NCBI RefSeq assembly: GCF_000218685.1
Contig: NW_006763295.1
Coordinates: forward strand, 962,498 to 1,026,497
Length of the DNA stretch: 64,000 bases
From: Serpula lacrymans var. lacrymans S7.9
Lineage: Eukaryota; Basidiomycota; Agaricomycetes; Boletales; Serpulaceae
Reading direction: 5' to 3'
Part shown: piece after piece, positions 24,373 through 36,433 of the stretch
Numbering within the stretch: position 1 is the stretch's first letter
How the letters are laid out: every line of letters begins with the position of its first letter
Position numbers and translations under genes: made by a program
The notes under the pieces: model-generated
What the model saw: only the letters and a program-made list of their open reading frames with translations
Database searches by the model: none
What the model was told of the DNA's origin: nothing

Positions 24373-26482
24373 CCTCTCGCATGACACACTGTAAACATCT
24401 ATTATTATTCAATTCAATTGATACCGCAGTCTCAGGTCACCTGGAAGGTTGCAGACACGAAGAAGAAGTCGACATGCAAGGTTTGGAAAACTTCGACATC
24501 AAGACATCGAATGCGTTGAACGGCTAGTGAAGATCGATCATGACATCGACGAGATCCGACTCGTGCACGTTGCGATGCACATGCAACTATCTTGACTTGA
24601 TCTGGTGGTTGAAGACCACAGCTCAAGTTATCCGTGAACGGAAATTAAAGACTAGAAGTCAATGGTACCCTGTTTTCTGATATCGTCTGGCGGCCACAGC
24701 TTGAAATGTATCAGGCAACCACATCAAGGGTGCATATACATACTGAGGATATGGCCATCCCATCGATATGATGCAGAGTGGACAATCGATGTAATCTGCT
24801 TTGAGGCAAAGCTTGATAAGGCCTCTTCCGGCTCTTAAGTTTGTAGCCGCATGCTATGACTGATATGATGCTCGGGCCCAAGGACTTTAACCTGACGCAA
24901 GGTGGAATTTTCAACGTTCAACCGCGAGCCTATCCTTTTTGTATCTCCCTTCTGAGCCACCGCATCAGCTAAAGCCTTCGGATCCGAAATGTTATCAATG
25001 ATTTATCGTAGTATGAGGTAATAATTTGTGAAAAATTCCCTATCGCAACTAATACTGACACAGTTATGGCAGGGCACTTCAGTGCACGTTCTAGCATGTC
25101 GGATTACTGATCATGGAGGAGTACACGCGATCGTAACTTCTGAAACCAAGGTCCCGTCTTGGATTTTGGTCCATCAGTGCCTATTGGTGGATGATAATGA
25201 AATGGGGTAGAGCGCCAATTTACCTTTCTAGGGATATTGGTTGCGAAAACCACCCACCGTTGTCAGTCCATGCGAAGGTTTGGCGCTGTGGATGAACTGT
25301 AGAGCAGGTGCGTGAGAGAACCATACAGGACGATCACTCAACGATCAACCTGGCTGCTGTGCATGACAACAACGTTTGTCATTGGCGATACAATACTGCC
25401 ATATGTGAGAGTTATGTCAAAGGACGAACTGCAAGTTCGTCGTCCATCCAACTAAAGCTCGGACTAGCATCCTTTTATGTATATTGTAGATGCGGCACGG
25501 GTTTACCCGAGAGTGTTTACAAGAATGGCATGATAGTTAGTCTCGATCTGGAGTGCACCCGAATGGCATGGGTTGCCCGTGGGGTAAGGATTGATCAAGG
25601 AAAGTAACTCAGTAACTAGTACGGCGAGCATCGGGATATGGAAAAATACCACTGACAGGTGCTGGGACTCATCATGATGGATGACAATCCAGGTAAAATC
25701 TTCTGGTCATCGCGGTTCGAAGCCAAGAATTAGTGCGAACGAATCCAGTGTTGTTCTAAAGTCAATCTGATTTCTCCCAGTTGCAGCATATACTTATGTA
25801 CAATTTCCTAAATTGGGCTGCAGTAATGTACCTGTCACAGCTTGCTTTCTTTCCCTTGCAATCGCTGGTGTGTCCTGTAACCCACTGGGGCTATCACCGT
25901 TGTACTGATGAAAGTTCAAATTATATGCTAACGATACGCCAGGGTCTTCTCCCACCCACTTACCACCGTGGCGGGCGATTCTAGCACAGGTGGAGCATTC
26001 CATACCCGGGGCGTGGGCGTCGACAGGCGTGCTATCAGCCCATCCCATGGACCTTGCATTCTGTATTGGTCCCTTGATTCACATAATCTCCGACCATCCA
26101 ACATTCCCTAGCCAGGCCCAGATTGTCCAGAATTGCAGAAAGATGCCAAAATGTCTCATAAGCCACGCCATCTCCTTCCTATGGCACACTGAGCGTTTTG
26201 TCACAATCCTCGTCAAAGTTTGATTGGCGGCGGCCAACAGAAGATGACCGGCCCTCCGAAGATGGTGGATGGCTTGACGAATTTCCCAGTCGTTCAAATC
26301 CAATAGTAATCGAACCTTCAAATCTTGATATCTCATAATGGTTAGAAGCAGGCGCTTTGGCATGACAGGCTATTTTTGATTCATATTTCCCCTTCATATA
26401 AAGGACACTTGACGTGAATGTATCCGCAAGCTGCCCCCTTTGTACCTACCGGGATTGCTCACAAATCCGTACCTGAACAGCA
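24373..26482. other. Intergenic region without recognisable gene
   Basis: This is one of the longest gene-free stretches at 2.1 kb. I read all six frames and found only short pieces. A minus-strand frame at 25794-26048 has protein-like composition (ECSTCARIARHGGKW), but no start context, partner exon or known family. A plus-strand frame at 25308-25607 is similarly isolated. The DNA could be an old gene relic. No terminal repeats or target duplications are visible. The last 200 bp must include the promoter of the transporter gene. Confidence 0.4.
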
Positions 26483-27954
26483 ATGGACGCACCACTCACC
26501 CTCAAGCCAGCTGAAGTCGCTGCTGCCCTCGTTGAGGCTGCAATAATAAAACATAACACGCGATGGGACAAGACCTTCTTTAAGGCAGTAAGCAATATGC
26601 ACCTACCTCATAAGCTCTATTGTGTTGAATAAATACCTTTAGTGTCTTGCTGGCATTATGCTCTCTTTTGGTGGTCTCTTTGATATTATCATCTCGGGTG
26701 GTTCCCCATCGTTATCAGCTGCAAACCCTGGAATTGTCAAGGTCCTTGGGGGGTTTGTGTTCCCCGTTGGACTCGTAATGTGTGTTTAAGTCTGCTTGCA
26801 AGACGTCGGTAATAGGACTGACAACTGATTCCTAGGATCGTCCTTCAAGGGTTTGATCTGCTAACGAGTAACTTGATGGTAAGTGACCTGTAGGTGTATT
26901 TGTCAAGACTTCATTGTAATAACGATATTCGTTCAGATCTTCCCTATGGCTGTTGTTAAGGGTGCTCTTCCTTGGTGGAGTATCCCCGTCAACTGGATTA
27001 TCGGTTCGTTCTTTGTTGACTGGTCGTTTCATTAACTCAGCGTTGCTTTATCTGTAGTAACGTTCGGGAACCTTGTGGGCAGTCTTTTCTTCGCGGCCAT
27101 TCTCGTCAAATGTAAGTATCTTTGCACTGCTGTGAAAACAGACATGATCTCACGAATGCAACAGACACCGGACTCGTCGCAGACGCTCCATATGACACTT
27201 ACATCAAGTCCTTTGCCATGTTTGTTTATCACCTATCTTTACTATACCTAAACAATCTAACGATACGTTCAGAACCAAGGCTGTAACTCCTGAGTGGTAC
27301 CAAATTTTCCTTCGAGGCATTGGATGCAACTGGCTCGTCTGTATTGCCGTTTGGGTATGTGATCAAGTCAATTCGTCCAAGGACATCAACTTACTTCCTC
27401 TGCACCTTCAGCAAGCAACAGGAGCCAAAGAGACATACTCCAAGATCATTGCTATCTGGTTCCCCATCTGGGTAGGCTGCTCACTGTCCCGGTGTTTGGA
27501 TGTTTTATCTTACATCTCCACACAGATTTTTGTGGCTTGCGGATATGATCACGGTAATAAATTTCAACAATTCCTTTGATCAGTTGTGAATAATTTTCGT
27601 TACAGTTGTTGCAAACATGTTCTCGCTTCCATTGAGCATCATGATGCACGCTGATGTAAGTTTCGTCGCTGAACATGTGATATAATCTGACTGAATGTTC
27701 TAATGTAGTTGACTACTGCCGAGTACATTCGCAAGTATGTGTACTCTTACTAGTCTTGTTGTCACGTTCACTTATTCACATTTCTCTACAGGTCTTTGAT
27801 TGCATCGTACATAGGTAACATTATTGGAGGCCTCTTCGTGGGTATGCCAGCAGTGTATTTCTATTTGGGTGACTGGAAAGCAGGCGGCCTGCGCGATGCC
27901 GAAGAAGCTCGCAACGGTGCAGATGCTGACAGCAGTGACAATGGCAAGGTGTAG
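26483..27954 (+). CDS. Formate/nitrite transporter (FNT family) membrane protein
   Basis: A plasma-membrane channel or transporter for small monovalent anions such as formate, nitrite or acetate. Seen: 12 short exons joined by 11 GT-AG introns. All phases agree and give one open frame of about 285 residues from the ATG at 26483 to the TAG at 27952-27954. It begins MDAPLTLKPAEVAAAL. Six hydrophobic helices can be traced. Family blocks are GGSPSLSAANPG and QGFDLLTSNLM in the first half. In the second half, FVACGYDHVVANMFSLP carries the central pore His of FNT proteins. The C-terminal tail is acidic and cytosolic. No nitrate-assimilation genes lie nearby, so a nitrite role is not supported by context. 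No single exon is long, so a plain ORF search would miss it. Confidence 0.93.
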
Positions 27955-28110
27955 AGGATGTGATATTACTTCTTGTATGTCTGTTCTATTTACGTGTACT
28001 ATCCTGCTTTCGCAATGATATCCTATTAATTCTGCGATGACTTACAAATGGATTGATAATGGCTAGTCCAAAGATAGAGCTGACAAACTGAAACGGCGCG
28101 AAGTTCTACT

Positions 28111-28861
28111 TCAAGACTTGACCTTGTTCCTGATCTTTTGTTCATACAAACTTAACTGCCAAAGAAACCCACGATTAGGATCGACGATACTTCTTCTCGC
28201 CTTCACCAAGGCCAGGGCGCCGTCTGCAGTCATGCCCCTGGTTCCCATGAGATAAGCCACGGCGAAACTGGCACTACGACTCATACCCCACACGCAGTGC
28301 AGCAGGACCTTCGCATCGGGTGAACTTTCGAGCGCTCTCTTTATCCACGCCGTGGTACTGTCAAAATAGGCCATGATATTGGTCGATTTTGTGTCGTCAA
28401 TGGGTATGCAAAGATGGCGCATGGAAGGGGGGTAATGGTACCATGGGGCTCGCATCACAGATACGACGTGCGTTATCCCTAGGCGGTTGAGGACTAAGGG
28501 GGAGGTTGCTGTGTATATGTCACTAAGGTACAGGCCAGGGAAAATCTCGCTGGCCTGTGGAAGGAAGTCTTCCCAGGGGAATTTTTGGGTGCAAACTATA
28601 CGCAACTCGCGTCGTTCAAAGTAGTCTTCATCCATAGTCAAAGATTTGGTTACAACTGGAGGAGATGGGAATGCACTAAACGACCTGCTGGTTGAGATGC
28701 ATTTTGAGTTAGTGTCTGGCGCTAATCCCTGATCATAAACGACTCCGTCAGCACGGAACGTTATAGATAGACATACGAAGAGAAGAAGAGAAGAAACATA
28801 CCTTATCATTGATACCAGGTACGAAACCGGTATTCAAAGTAAATGAGAGAGAGTCTATCAT
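28111..28861 (-). CDS. Dual-specificity protein phosphatase
   Basis: Removes phosphate from Tyr and Ser/Thr residues by a cysteine-phosphate intermediate. Seen: exon 1 is 28861-28802 (MIDSLSFTLNTGFVPG), then a 73 bp intron with GTATGT/GATCAG borders in phase 0, then exon 2 to 28111. Total is 225 residues. The catalytic domain has FPGLYLSDIY, the general-acid loop region IDDTKSTN, and the P-loop HCVWGMSRSAS, which fits HCxxGxxRS with Cys, Arg and Ser present. It ends with SIVDPNRGFLWQLSLYE, typical of small atypical DSPs. There is no kinase-docking or extra domain. The spliced start is chosen because splice sites are ideal and a TATA element lies just upstream. A shorter product from the internal Met at 28635 is possible. 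Confidence 0.92.
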
Positions 28862-28895
28862 GGCGATTCTTGAATGAAATGAAACGAGAGAGACT

Positions 28896-28903
28896 CTTAT
28901 ATA
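28896..28903 (-). promoter_or_regulatory. TATA box of the phosphatase gene
   Basis: TATATAAG on the minus strand, 35 bp upstream of the spliced-model start codon at 28861. Its position supports that start over the internal Met. Confidence 0.5.
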
Positions 28904-29157
28904 CTACGTTGGAAGCTTAGGTAGGGGCTAGATCTGAACATTTTACATGAGCCTGGAATGTGGCTGGAACGGTCAGTGTGACTTAGGCGGGCCAGTTGGC
29001 TGATATTGAAATGAAGTACATTTAATATCCAGAAGGGAATAAGCCAGGAACAACTATAGTCACGAAACGGTAAGCTTGGCGATCGATCGATGAAGTTAGC
29101 TGTCTTTGGGACATGAGACAAGTACGTGACATTACTCACATTTACAGTAAGACCACC

Positions 29158-30423
29158 CTACGGTAACCAGTCCGCGAGTGCTTTCAATGTACCTTCACGC
29201 CCCGAGTCATGCCATTTGAGAGTAAGATAGTCATGCACTGCATCTAAAGCCTCGTAGTAAGTAACCTGGCCTTCGCCTTTACCTTCGCCCATATCAGCAG
29301 TCATCTTTTTCTTCAGCGTCCTCACTGGGTCCAGGAACCTCTCTTCTGTGCCCACAGCGATAAATGTCCTAGGGAACCCTACGAAATGTGCACAACAAGA
29401 AGGGTGTAACGATGCGGGTGAGATGTAGCGATTCATTAGCGCAGCGCCTAGACCGTATGGACGAACAAACGCTTCAATCGAGTATAAACTTGCTCCAGAA
29501 TCCTGTCTCCGAAGATAGTCCACGTTGTTATGGAGAGTCGAAGAGCCCAGGTGATTGTGAGAAGGACTAAGGTCAACCCATGGTGACAAAAGGATCATAC
29601 TGTGTGGAGGCGCGGGGAGCTTTACAGGACTATCCTTGTTTTCAATGAGGTATCGCGTGAGAGCCAAAGCAAGATTTCCTCCGGCAGAATCCCCTAGGAT
29701 GATAATATCGGAGGGATCAAATCCAACTACGTTAACAAGGTGGTTGTAACCTGCAAGCGCGTCTAGAAGAGCGGCGGGGAATGGGTTTTGATCAGGGAAA
29801 GGTGCTGTAGAAGCCAAGCGATATTCTAGAGCGAATGCTCTTTGAACAGTCTTGCTCAATTCTAAAAGTGAAGTTACGACGTTCGAATTGAAATTTTTGG
29901 GATGCGCAGAGAGCTGAACGTAACCTCCGCCATGGAACCAGTAGAAAACCTTTTCACCTGGAACCGGGGTCTCGTTGGCTGGAATGTCTGCGCCTTGTTT
30001 GCTGTACCAGTATCCAGGAATCCGCGACGGTTCGACTTGAGAAACTTCAGCCCAAGTTTGTAGTTCACCGGTCACAAGTTCTGGTACCCCTTCAATCCAT
30101 ATTCCGTGTACACCTTCAGCGGGGACGATTGCGCGCCAATCGGGCACAAGTCTGATTCTTCCAGCCCTGTAGATACAAAAACAACGTCAGTTAAGTGATA
30201 AAAGGTGATACCAAAGAGGGAAAACTCACGTGAAAGACACGTATGCGAGATGCCTGAACAAGTTCACTCCAAAGGATTGCTGCCAGCTCCATGATGGCTT
30301 GGGCCGTAGAGAACGGGGAATATACCAAAGTGAAATAAAAGGAAGACGCACAAACGCAGTGGTGAGAATCTGATAAGTGTAGAACAAACCCTTCAGAGGC
30401 TGGTCCTTGTATTCATAGACCAT
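29158..30423 (-). CDS. Alpha/beta hydrolase, hormone-sensitive-lipase (GDXG) type
   Basis: A carboxylesterase or lipase of the HSL-like family; substrate unknown. Seen: exon 1 (30423-30226) starts MVYEYKDQPLKG and has an amphipathic/hydrophobic region that may attach to membrane. One intron with GTGAGT/CTACAG borders follows, and exon 2 runs to the stop at 29158. The product is about 395 residues. The oxyanion motif is FHGGGYV (near 29930). The nucleophile elbow is GDSAGGN (about 29690-29670), giving the Ser. The Asp is in FLDPVRT and the His in AVHDYL near the C-terminus. All catalytic parts are present. No biosynthetic cluster surrounds it. Confidence 0.93.
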
Positions 30424-30681
30424 AATGTGAATGCCTTCAAGTCAGAACGCAGGAGTAGTACGACTGTAGTACGGTGACTACCAAACACACTGGTGCTAAT
30501 ATTGGCACATTGCTGTGCAAGAAAAGACGAAATGAGGTGGGGCCTCCTCGTAATAAGGGTTGTCGTAAGATATTGAACAAAGGTCAGCTGAACCCACATA
30601 TGTTGGCAATGTGGAATGGAATAGATCTGAGGAACCAATGTAATATATGTACCGCCGTTCATTCTCATCTCATTGGACGTT

Positions 30682-30975
30682 TCATACAATTTCATCACCC
30701 TTACACGCCGAGTTGCGGAACGTAGATTCGGAAATGGAAACGGAAGGATCGGAAGCACGTATGACAGCCTTCATGTTATGGTTTGCCGTTACATCTCTAT
30801 CATCCCGATGTTGTACCTCAGAGTAGACAGGGATCATGGGTTCTCCTTGAATTGATACTGCATGGACTGATAACACATCGCAAAAGCTCAAAAACATTCC
30901 GGAATGCTCCATAAAAGCCCGCAGAGCGCTCACTTCATGGTCGGGTCCAACGAAAACCGAAAGAAGATTGGCCAT
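30682..30975 (-). CDS. Possible small hypothetical protein (weak)
   Basis: A frame of 97 residues lies between the hydrolase start and the EMI1-like stop. It opens MANLLSVFVGPDHEV. There is no recognisable family, signal or splice partner, and composition is unremarkable. I list it because it fills part of a 710 bp gap (30424-31133) with nothing else in it. It may well be chance. Confidence 0.2.
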   Translation of the reverse strand: MANLLSVFVGPDHEVSALRAFMEHSGMFLSFCDVLSVHAVSIQGEPMIPVYSEVQHRDDRDVTANHNMKAVIRASDPSVSISESTFRNSACKGDEIV

Positions 30976-31133
30976 GATATGACTCGGAGTGTCACCGAGA
31001 TCTCGTCACGTTCAGTGGCAGAGCGCTGAACTGTCGACAAGAGCTTCCGGTGATGTTAAAATGGGGGAAACCGTAGGGAGGCTTAATGCAGGCGGCAGAG
31101 TTCCGTAGTCATCCGACAGCGCTTGCATTTCGA

Positions 31134-31650
31134 TCACGCAATGGTTCCCGACCTCTGTACCGTATCTACATCATTAGAAGTAGAAGGAGGCGGCCAATTC
31201 TGGAGGGGTTCCCTTCATTTCCCGATGGAATTAGCTGACAAGATGACAATCGTGTGCTAGACTTACTTGCGGACGTCCCAAATATTTTCACTGCTCTTCG
31301 CAAGTCGTTTATGTGCCCACCATTCCGCACGCCTCCGGATCCAAGCATCCCTTTTGTCCTCTGGGTGCATAGATTTAAGACTCATGCAAAACTTGAAGTC
31401 CTCCATTTTGTGTTTACATTCAGACATCCGACCAAACCTGTAAAGTGATTTCACTTGTGCACCCAGGACTTTCCGCCGTGCAAAGTCAGCCGGAAGTGAC
31501 TACAAAAGGTTGAACTGGGGGCACACCATTGCATAATAGAAAGTCGTCAAACAGTGTCATACATCCTGGAATGTCTTCTGGCGTGGGATGCACTTGTCGA
31601 AGATATGCCTCTTCCTGCTTTACAGCTGCTTGAAAGTCGGTGTTTGACAT
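31134..31650 (-). CDS. EMI1: EMI1-like (DUF3128) small CHCH-type protein
   Basis: Known: yeast Emi1 is needed for early meiotic gene induction and mitochondrial DNA maintenance; the biochemical role is unclear. Seen: exon 1 from the ATG at 31648-31650 (MSNTDFQAAVKQEE), with GCMTLFDDFLLCN. The splice into exon 2 gives VKSLYRFGRMSECKHKMEDF, then FCMSLKSMHPEDKRDAWIRR and the diagnostic ending RRAEWWAHKRLAKSSENIWDVR. Exon 3 adds KEPLQNWPPP and stops at 31134-31136. The product is about 125-130 residues, as in the family, with the paired Cys positions expected of it. The gene shares a 131 bp divergent promoter with MCM2. Confidence 0.9.
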
Positions 31651-31739
31651 AGTTACACTGTTCAAGCCAGCAGTGCCGAGCCGCTCAGAAACTCGACCGT
31701 GAGAATGAAAACGCGCTTTGAAACTCAGACCAATCTGTG

Positions 31740-31753
31740 ACGCGTTTACGCGT
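31740..31753 (+). promoter_or_regulatory. Two MluI cell-cycle boxes (ACGCGT) upstream of MCM2
   Basis: Perfect ACGCGT hexamers at 31740-31745 and 31748-31753, and a partial ACGCG at 31711-31715, all within 75 bp of the MCM2 start. Known: ACGCGT is the binding site of MBF (Mbp1/Swi6), which drives G1/S transcription of replication genes, including MCM genes in yeasts. The cluster lies in the 131 bp interval shared with the divergent EMI1-like gene, so it could act on both. Confidence 0.7.
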
Positions 31754-31781
31754 TGTCGCGCTTTTCCTCATATCCTTCACA

Positions 31782-34700
31782 ATGGTAAGTTCTTGACATT
31801 TTACTGGTCATTTATCACCTCTCTAAATTATGTGATAGTCTCAAACACCTCGCAGGGTGAAACGTCCAAGATCCCCGTTGCCAGATTCATCACCTGCACC
31901 GCGGCCAACACCTACTCGACGCGATTCAGAGTCTTCCTTACCCCCATCTTCACCTCCTGCCCCTTTTTCCGATACAGAAGAAAGTGTCGATGACAGAGAT
32001 TTAGTAAGAGACATAGACGATGAAGACGAGGCAGAGGAAGGCGAAGATCTGTTTAATGAGGACTTGATGGTGTATGTATTGGCGATCTTCCTATCGTGGC
32101 ACTTTTTGTCATTTATTCTGCAACTGCTTTACCAGTGACTACGCGCCGAATGAGTTACTGGACCGGTACTCAGATCGAGATATCAACGATGAAGATGACT
32201 TCGAAGACATGTCGGCAGCGGCTCGTAGAGCGGCTGAAGCTAGGATGGACAGACGAGATCGACTTGAACGCGGGGGCAGGCGTGGAGGTCGTGCAGCTCG
32301 TAGGAGTCGCATGCCTCAGTTTCTAGAAAGTGACGACATGGAAGATGAAGATGCTCTCGATGGTGGTTTAGGTGTTTCCAGGATGAAAATACGTACCCGT
32401 AGGCACTATGATGAAAGGCGAGACATGGATGATATGGATGGTGTCGAAGATGTGAGACATTGTCACTGGTCGAGAACTTTGCTAATCTTAGTCTATAGGA
32501 AATACCATTGGAACAACTTAGTGACATCAAAGCTAAATCAATAGTCGAATGGATTGCAAACGATCGCGTTCGTCGGTCCATTGTCAAGCATTTCCGCCAA
32601 TTTTTAATGACGTACGTGGACGAGAATGGTGCCTCGGTCTATGGCCAACGAATTCGTAATCTTGGAGAAAGTATGCTACCATTACACCCCTTACATTGTT
32701 CTGTCCTGATAATATATATTATAGCAAACTCGGAATCATTGGAGGTCTCATATCTTCATCTTGCACTTTCAAAACCAATTCTGGCTTACTTCCTTACTAA
32801 CTCTCCATCCGCAATGCTTACCATTTTTGACGAGGTGGCCCTCAATGCCATACTTGTGTACTACCCTTCATACGAACGTATTCATTCGGAAGTTCACGTT
32901 CGCATATCTGACCTTCCTCTAAGCTCTTCCTTGCGAGATTTGCGGCGCTCGAATCTTAATAATCTGGTGCGAGTTTCAGGCGTCGTTACGAGGAGAAGTG
33001 GTGTTTTCCCTCAGTTGAAATACGTCAAGTTTGATTGTCGAAAATGTGGTGCTGTCCTGGGACCATTTTATCAAGATGCTACGAGGGAGGTTAGGATAAA
33101 CTACTGTGCAAATTGCGAAAGCAAGGGACCTTTCCCTGTCAATTCTGAGCAGGTTGGTTCTATGATTTTTCACTTGTTTCATAGCATATATTTATCCATC
33201 TTGCCATATATAGACGGTATATCGCAACTATCAGAAAATGACTTTACAAGAGTCTCCAGGCTCAGTCCCTCCTGGTCGTTTGCCTAGGCACCGAGAAGTG
33301 ATCTTGCTATGGGATCTTATCGACAATGCGAAGCCTGGTGAAGAAATTGTACGTGCAATTTATTATGCTGGCCATTGTCGAGTCTAATTGTAATGTAATG
33401 TTGCAGGAAGTGACAGGAATATACAGGAATAACTTCGATGCATCACTTAATTCGAAAAATGGTTTCCCTGTCTTCTCCACTATCATTGAGGCCAACCACA
33501 TTAACAAGAAAGAAGATCTCTTCGCTGCGTTCAGGCTAACAGAAGAGGACGAGAAAGAAATGCGAACTTTAGCCCGGGACGAACGAGTCCGTAAACGGAT
33601 AATTAAATCCATAGCACCTTCTATCTACGGTCATGAAGATATCAAAACCGCTATCGCACTCTCTCTGTTCGGAGGAGTTCCCAAGGATGTTAACAGGAAA
33701 CACAGAATTCGTGGCGACATCAACGTCCTCTTACTCGGTGACCCTGGAACAGCGAAGTCTCAGTTCTTGAAATATGCAGAAAAAACGGCACATCGCTCCG
33801 TTTTCGCCACAGGTCAGGGCGCATCTGCTGTTGGTCTGACTGCCAGTGTACGAAAAGATCCGATAACAAGAGAATGGACGCTCGAAGGCGGGGCATTGGT
33901 TTTGGCTGACAAAGGGACATGTCTAATTGATGAGTTCGACAAGATGAATGATGCAGACCGGACCTCGATCCACGAAGCTATGGAACAGCAATCGATATCT
34001 ATTTCCAAGGCCGGTATTGTAACGACTCTTCAAGCACGCTGTGCCATCATCGCAGCAGCTAACCCGATTCGCGGGAAGTACAACCCAACAATTCCATTCC
34101 AACAAAATGTCGAGTTAACGGAGCCCATCTTGTCCCGTTTCGATGTTTTGTGTGTCGTCAAAGATACAGTTGATCCTGTACAAGATGAACTGCTTGCACG
34201 GTTTGTTGTTGGTAGTCATCTGAGGAGTCACCCGAAATTCGAGGCAGACAAAGAGGAGATGGATGTGGGGACGTCTCTTGATGCTGATGTTCGTGTTTTC
34301 TTGCATTTGATTGGTGATATACTGAAACGCACTGTTCAGATTATCCCCCAAGACATTCTCCGGAAATATATTATGTATGCTCGCGAGAAAATCCGACCAA
34401 AACTGTATGATATGGATGAAGAAAAACTTTCCCGATTGTATGCCGACTTGAGGCGGGAATCAATGGCTACTGGATCATACCCAATAACGCTGCGTCATCT
34501 TGAAAGCATGATTCGTATGGCTGAAGCCAGTGCAAAGATGTCACTGCGAGAATTCGTTCGTGCTGATGATATTGATGTGGCTATTTCTGTTGCTGTTGGT
34601 AGTTTCGTCAGTGCGCAGAAGATGTCTATCAAGAAAACTCTTGAAAGGGTATGTGTCCCGCGATGAAGACGTTTTAAATGCTGATCGAACCTATTTAACC

Positions 34701-35029
34701 AGGGTTTCCGAAAATATCTTACTCAAGCGCGAGACTACGAGGAATTATTGGCGTTCATTCTCGGACAGCTTGTCAAAGAAAAGGCCCGCTTTTATCAACT
34801 ACAACGATATCAACAACCTGAGCTGGTTACCGTCAAAGTTTCTGAGCTCGATGAGAGGGTAGGTACTTGTGATAGACTTAATGGTCAAGAACTCACGGAT
34901 GTACTTTGATAGGCTAAGGAGCACGATATTTTCGATACATCGACATTCCTGCACTCAAAATTGTTTGTGGCTAACGGATATAAACTGAACGAAGATATCA
35001 TTGAAAAAAGGTTCACGACGAATGCTTGA
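31782..35029 (+). CDS. MCM2: DNA replication licensing factor Mcm2
   Basis: A subunit of the MCM2-7 replicative helicase, nuclear. Seen: the ATG at 31782 forms a 3 nt coding exon directly followed by an intron (GTAAGT...GATAG). The next exon starts [12 protein letters not shown]. The N-terminus is acidic and Ser/Pro-rich, as in Mcm2 (histone-binding and kinase-target region). The C4 zinc finger CRKC...CANC is at about 33040-33115. The AAA+ core has Walker [11 protein letters not shown] (near 33740-33770), Walker B LIDEFDKM (near 33925-33948) and the arginine finger LSRFDVL (near 34130). The winged-helix tail ends with KRFTTNA, TGA at 35027-35029. Eight or more exons, about 930 residues. The N-terminal acidic region and the sequence SREFVR-like ISVAVGSF block favour Mcm2 over other paralogues. 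Confidence 0.96.
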
Positions 35030-35326
35030 AATCTTGTATTATGTACAGTATGTTGTGCAGTTATGATTGTGCTTGGTTCTTTCGTTTTTGTGTGCTTTGT
35101 ACCATTGAACAGAATGTATATCCCAGGAAATCTTGACGAGGACTGGATCCAAAGCAAGAGAGCAATATATCAGTGTATTTTTGAGTGGTGAGTAGTGAAA
35201 TATAATTAATGCGGTGGTAGGGGGAGGAGTAGTGGTGATATGGATGTAATAAATCAGGATGCTCCAGGATGAGATACTGTATACGCCTGTCCCAATTATG
35301 TCGTCTAATGCAAGAGGGACAGCATT

Positions 35327-36144
35327 CTATGATGAAGACACTGGTTCCTCCCCTTGAATTGAAGGAACACTCTCAGCAGTAAGGTTATGTATATCGCTTT
35401 GGCTGGCTGGAAGCTCGCCATCCATATCTTCCTCGTCATCCATGATTTCTAGAGATTATAGAAAGTTTAACAATGCGTTATGTGAGGTTTTAAATGGAGG
35501 TGCCACTCACCTTCCCCGTAAACTTCTGGGTGCTCTCTGAAGCAATTTTGCATGGCTTTGAACTTCTCTACGCAATTTATGCCCTTGGGTTCATCTTCCG
35601 AATAAACAAAGCATGCAAAAGCCTCTCGGAATTGTGGACCACAAGGACCATGGGCCATACCACCAAGACACGGGCAATCCCAGTTAATTTCGCCGGTCTC
35701 GGGATTGAAAGCACCCGCAGCGGACTCTTCGTCGTCGCTTTCAGGCTGAGCAGCAGATGGTGGTGCAGTACCTTCAGAATCACTGTCACTGACAAAAGGG
35801 GAGGGCGAAGACGATTCCAGAGGCGAGGAATGCGCTTGTGAGGACTGAGGTTCTACAGTGCTCGATGTTGTCGCAGAATCTGGCGATACCTTGACTTTTT
35901 TGGGAGCTATCCATTTATACGGTGAGACTCGAGAGTAATCAGTAAGATATGATAACCTACAAGCTATGGGCTGAGCATCCAGAGCAATCGGTTGTCTGTC
36001 GGAAGCCAATGACCAAGCCAGAAATGTGGCAGCAGTGACCGAAGCGCCTAGTGCGAGACCATATCGACCTGAACGTCGAACATTAGAAGAAACTTGAGTG
36101 TGTACGAGTCTTCGGAGTGGAAGACGCGTGAAGTTTCGCAACAT
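35327..36144 (-). CDS. MIA40: Mia40, mitochondrial intermembrane-space import oxidoreductase
   Basis: Binds incoming twin-Cys proteins in the intermembrane space and oxidises them, with Erv1 as partner. Seen: start [15 protein letters not shown] at 36144, a presequence rich in Arg and Leu. A hydrophobic anchor follows ([16 protein letters not shown]), then a long Ser/Pro/Glu-rich spacer. The catalytic core has the CPC pair in [13 protein letters not shown] and two CX9C pairs ([22 protein letters not shown]). One intron (GTGAGT...CTCTAG) leads to a last exon of acidic sequence, stop at 35327-35329. Length is about 250-260 residues, like yeast Mia40 and unlike animal CHCHD4, which lacks the anchor. 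Frames upstream of 36144 are less likely to be used. The 3' end faces the MCM2 3' end, 297 bp away. Confidence 0.94.
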
Positions 36145-36433
36145 GTTGGCGGTATGGGACTGTACTGGAGAGAAGGCGGGGGACAGCGGGAATTTTTGGC
36201 GATCGCTGAGTAAACAACCCTCCAAAAATTTGCCGAGACCAGAGTGACGCGTTAGCCTTCCATAAAAGGCAATCCCGACTGCTAGCCAACCCGCCATCCT
36301 GACAGTTCTGCTTTCATTTGCACATGAGGGACACACATATATTCCAGCGAGCAATACATGGCTAGTAGGTGCTTATATTTCATGAACACTTCACAATAGG
36401 TGCAACAAAAAGTGTCTCAGAAAGTAGATTACC

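Noticed and set aside
25711..25727. GGTTCGAAGCC, which fits the tRNA B-box pattern
   Set aside because: The flanking bases cannot form a T-arm stem, and no acceptor stem or A-box lies at the right distance, so it is not a tRNA.
25794..26048. Minus-strand frame with protein-like composition (ECSTCARIARHGGKW)
   Set aside because: No family, no start context and no splice partners; the opposite frames are equally open, so chance is likely.
36145..36354. Upstream extension of the MIA40 frame to an earlier Met
   Set aside because: The later start at 36144 begins an ideal mitochondrial presequence; the extension has no such property.
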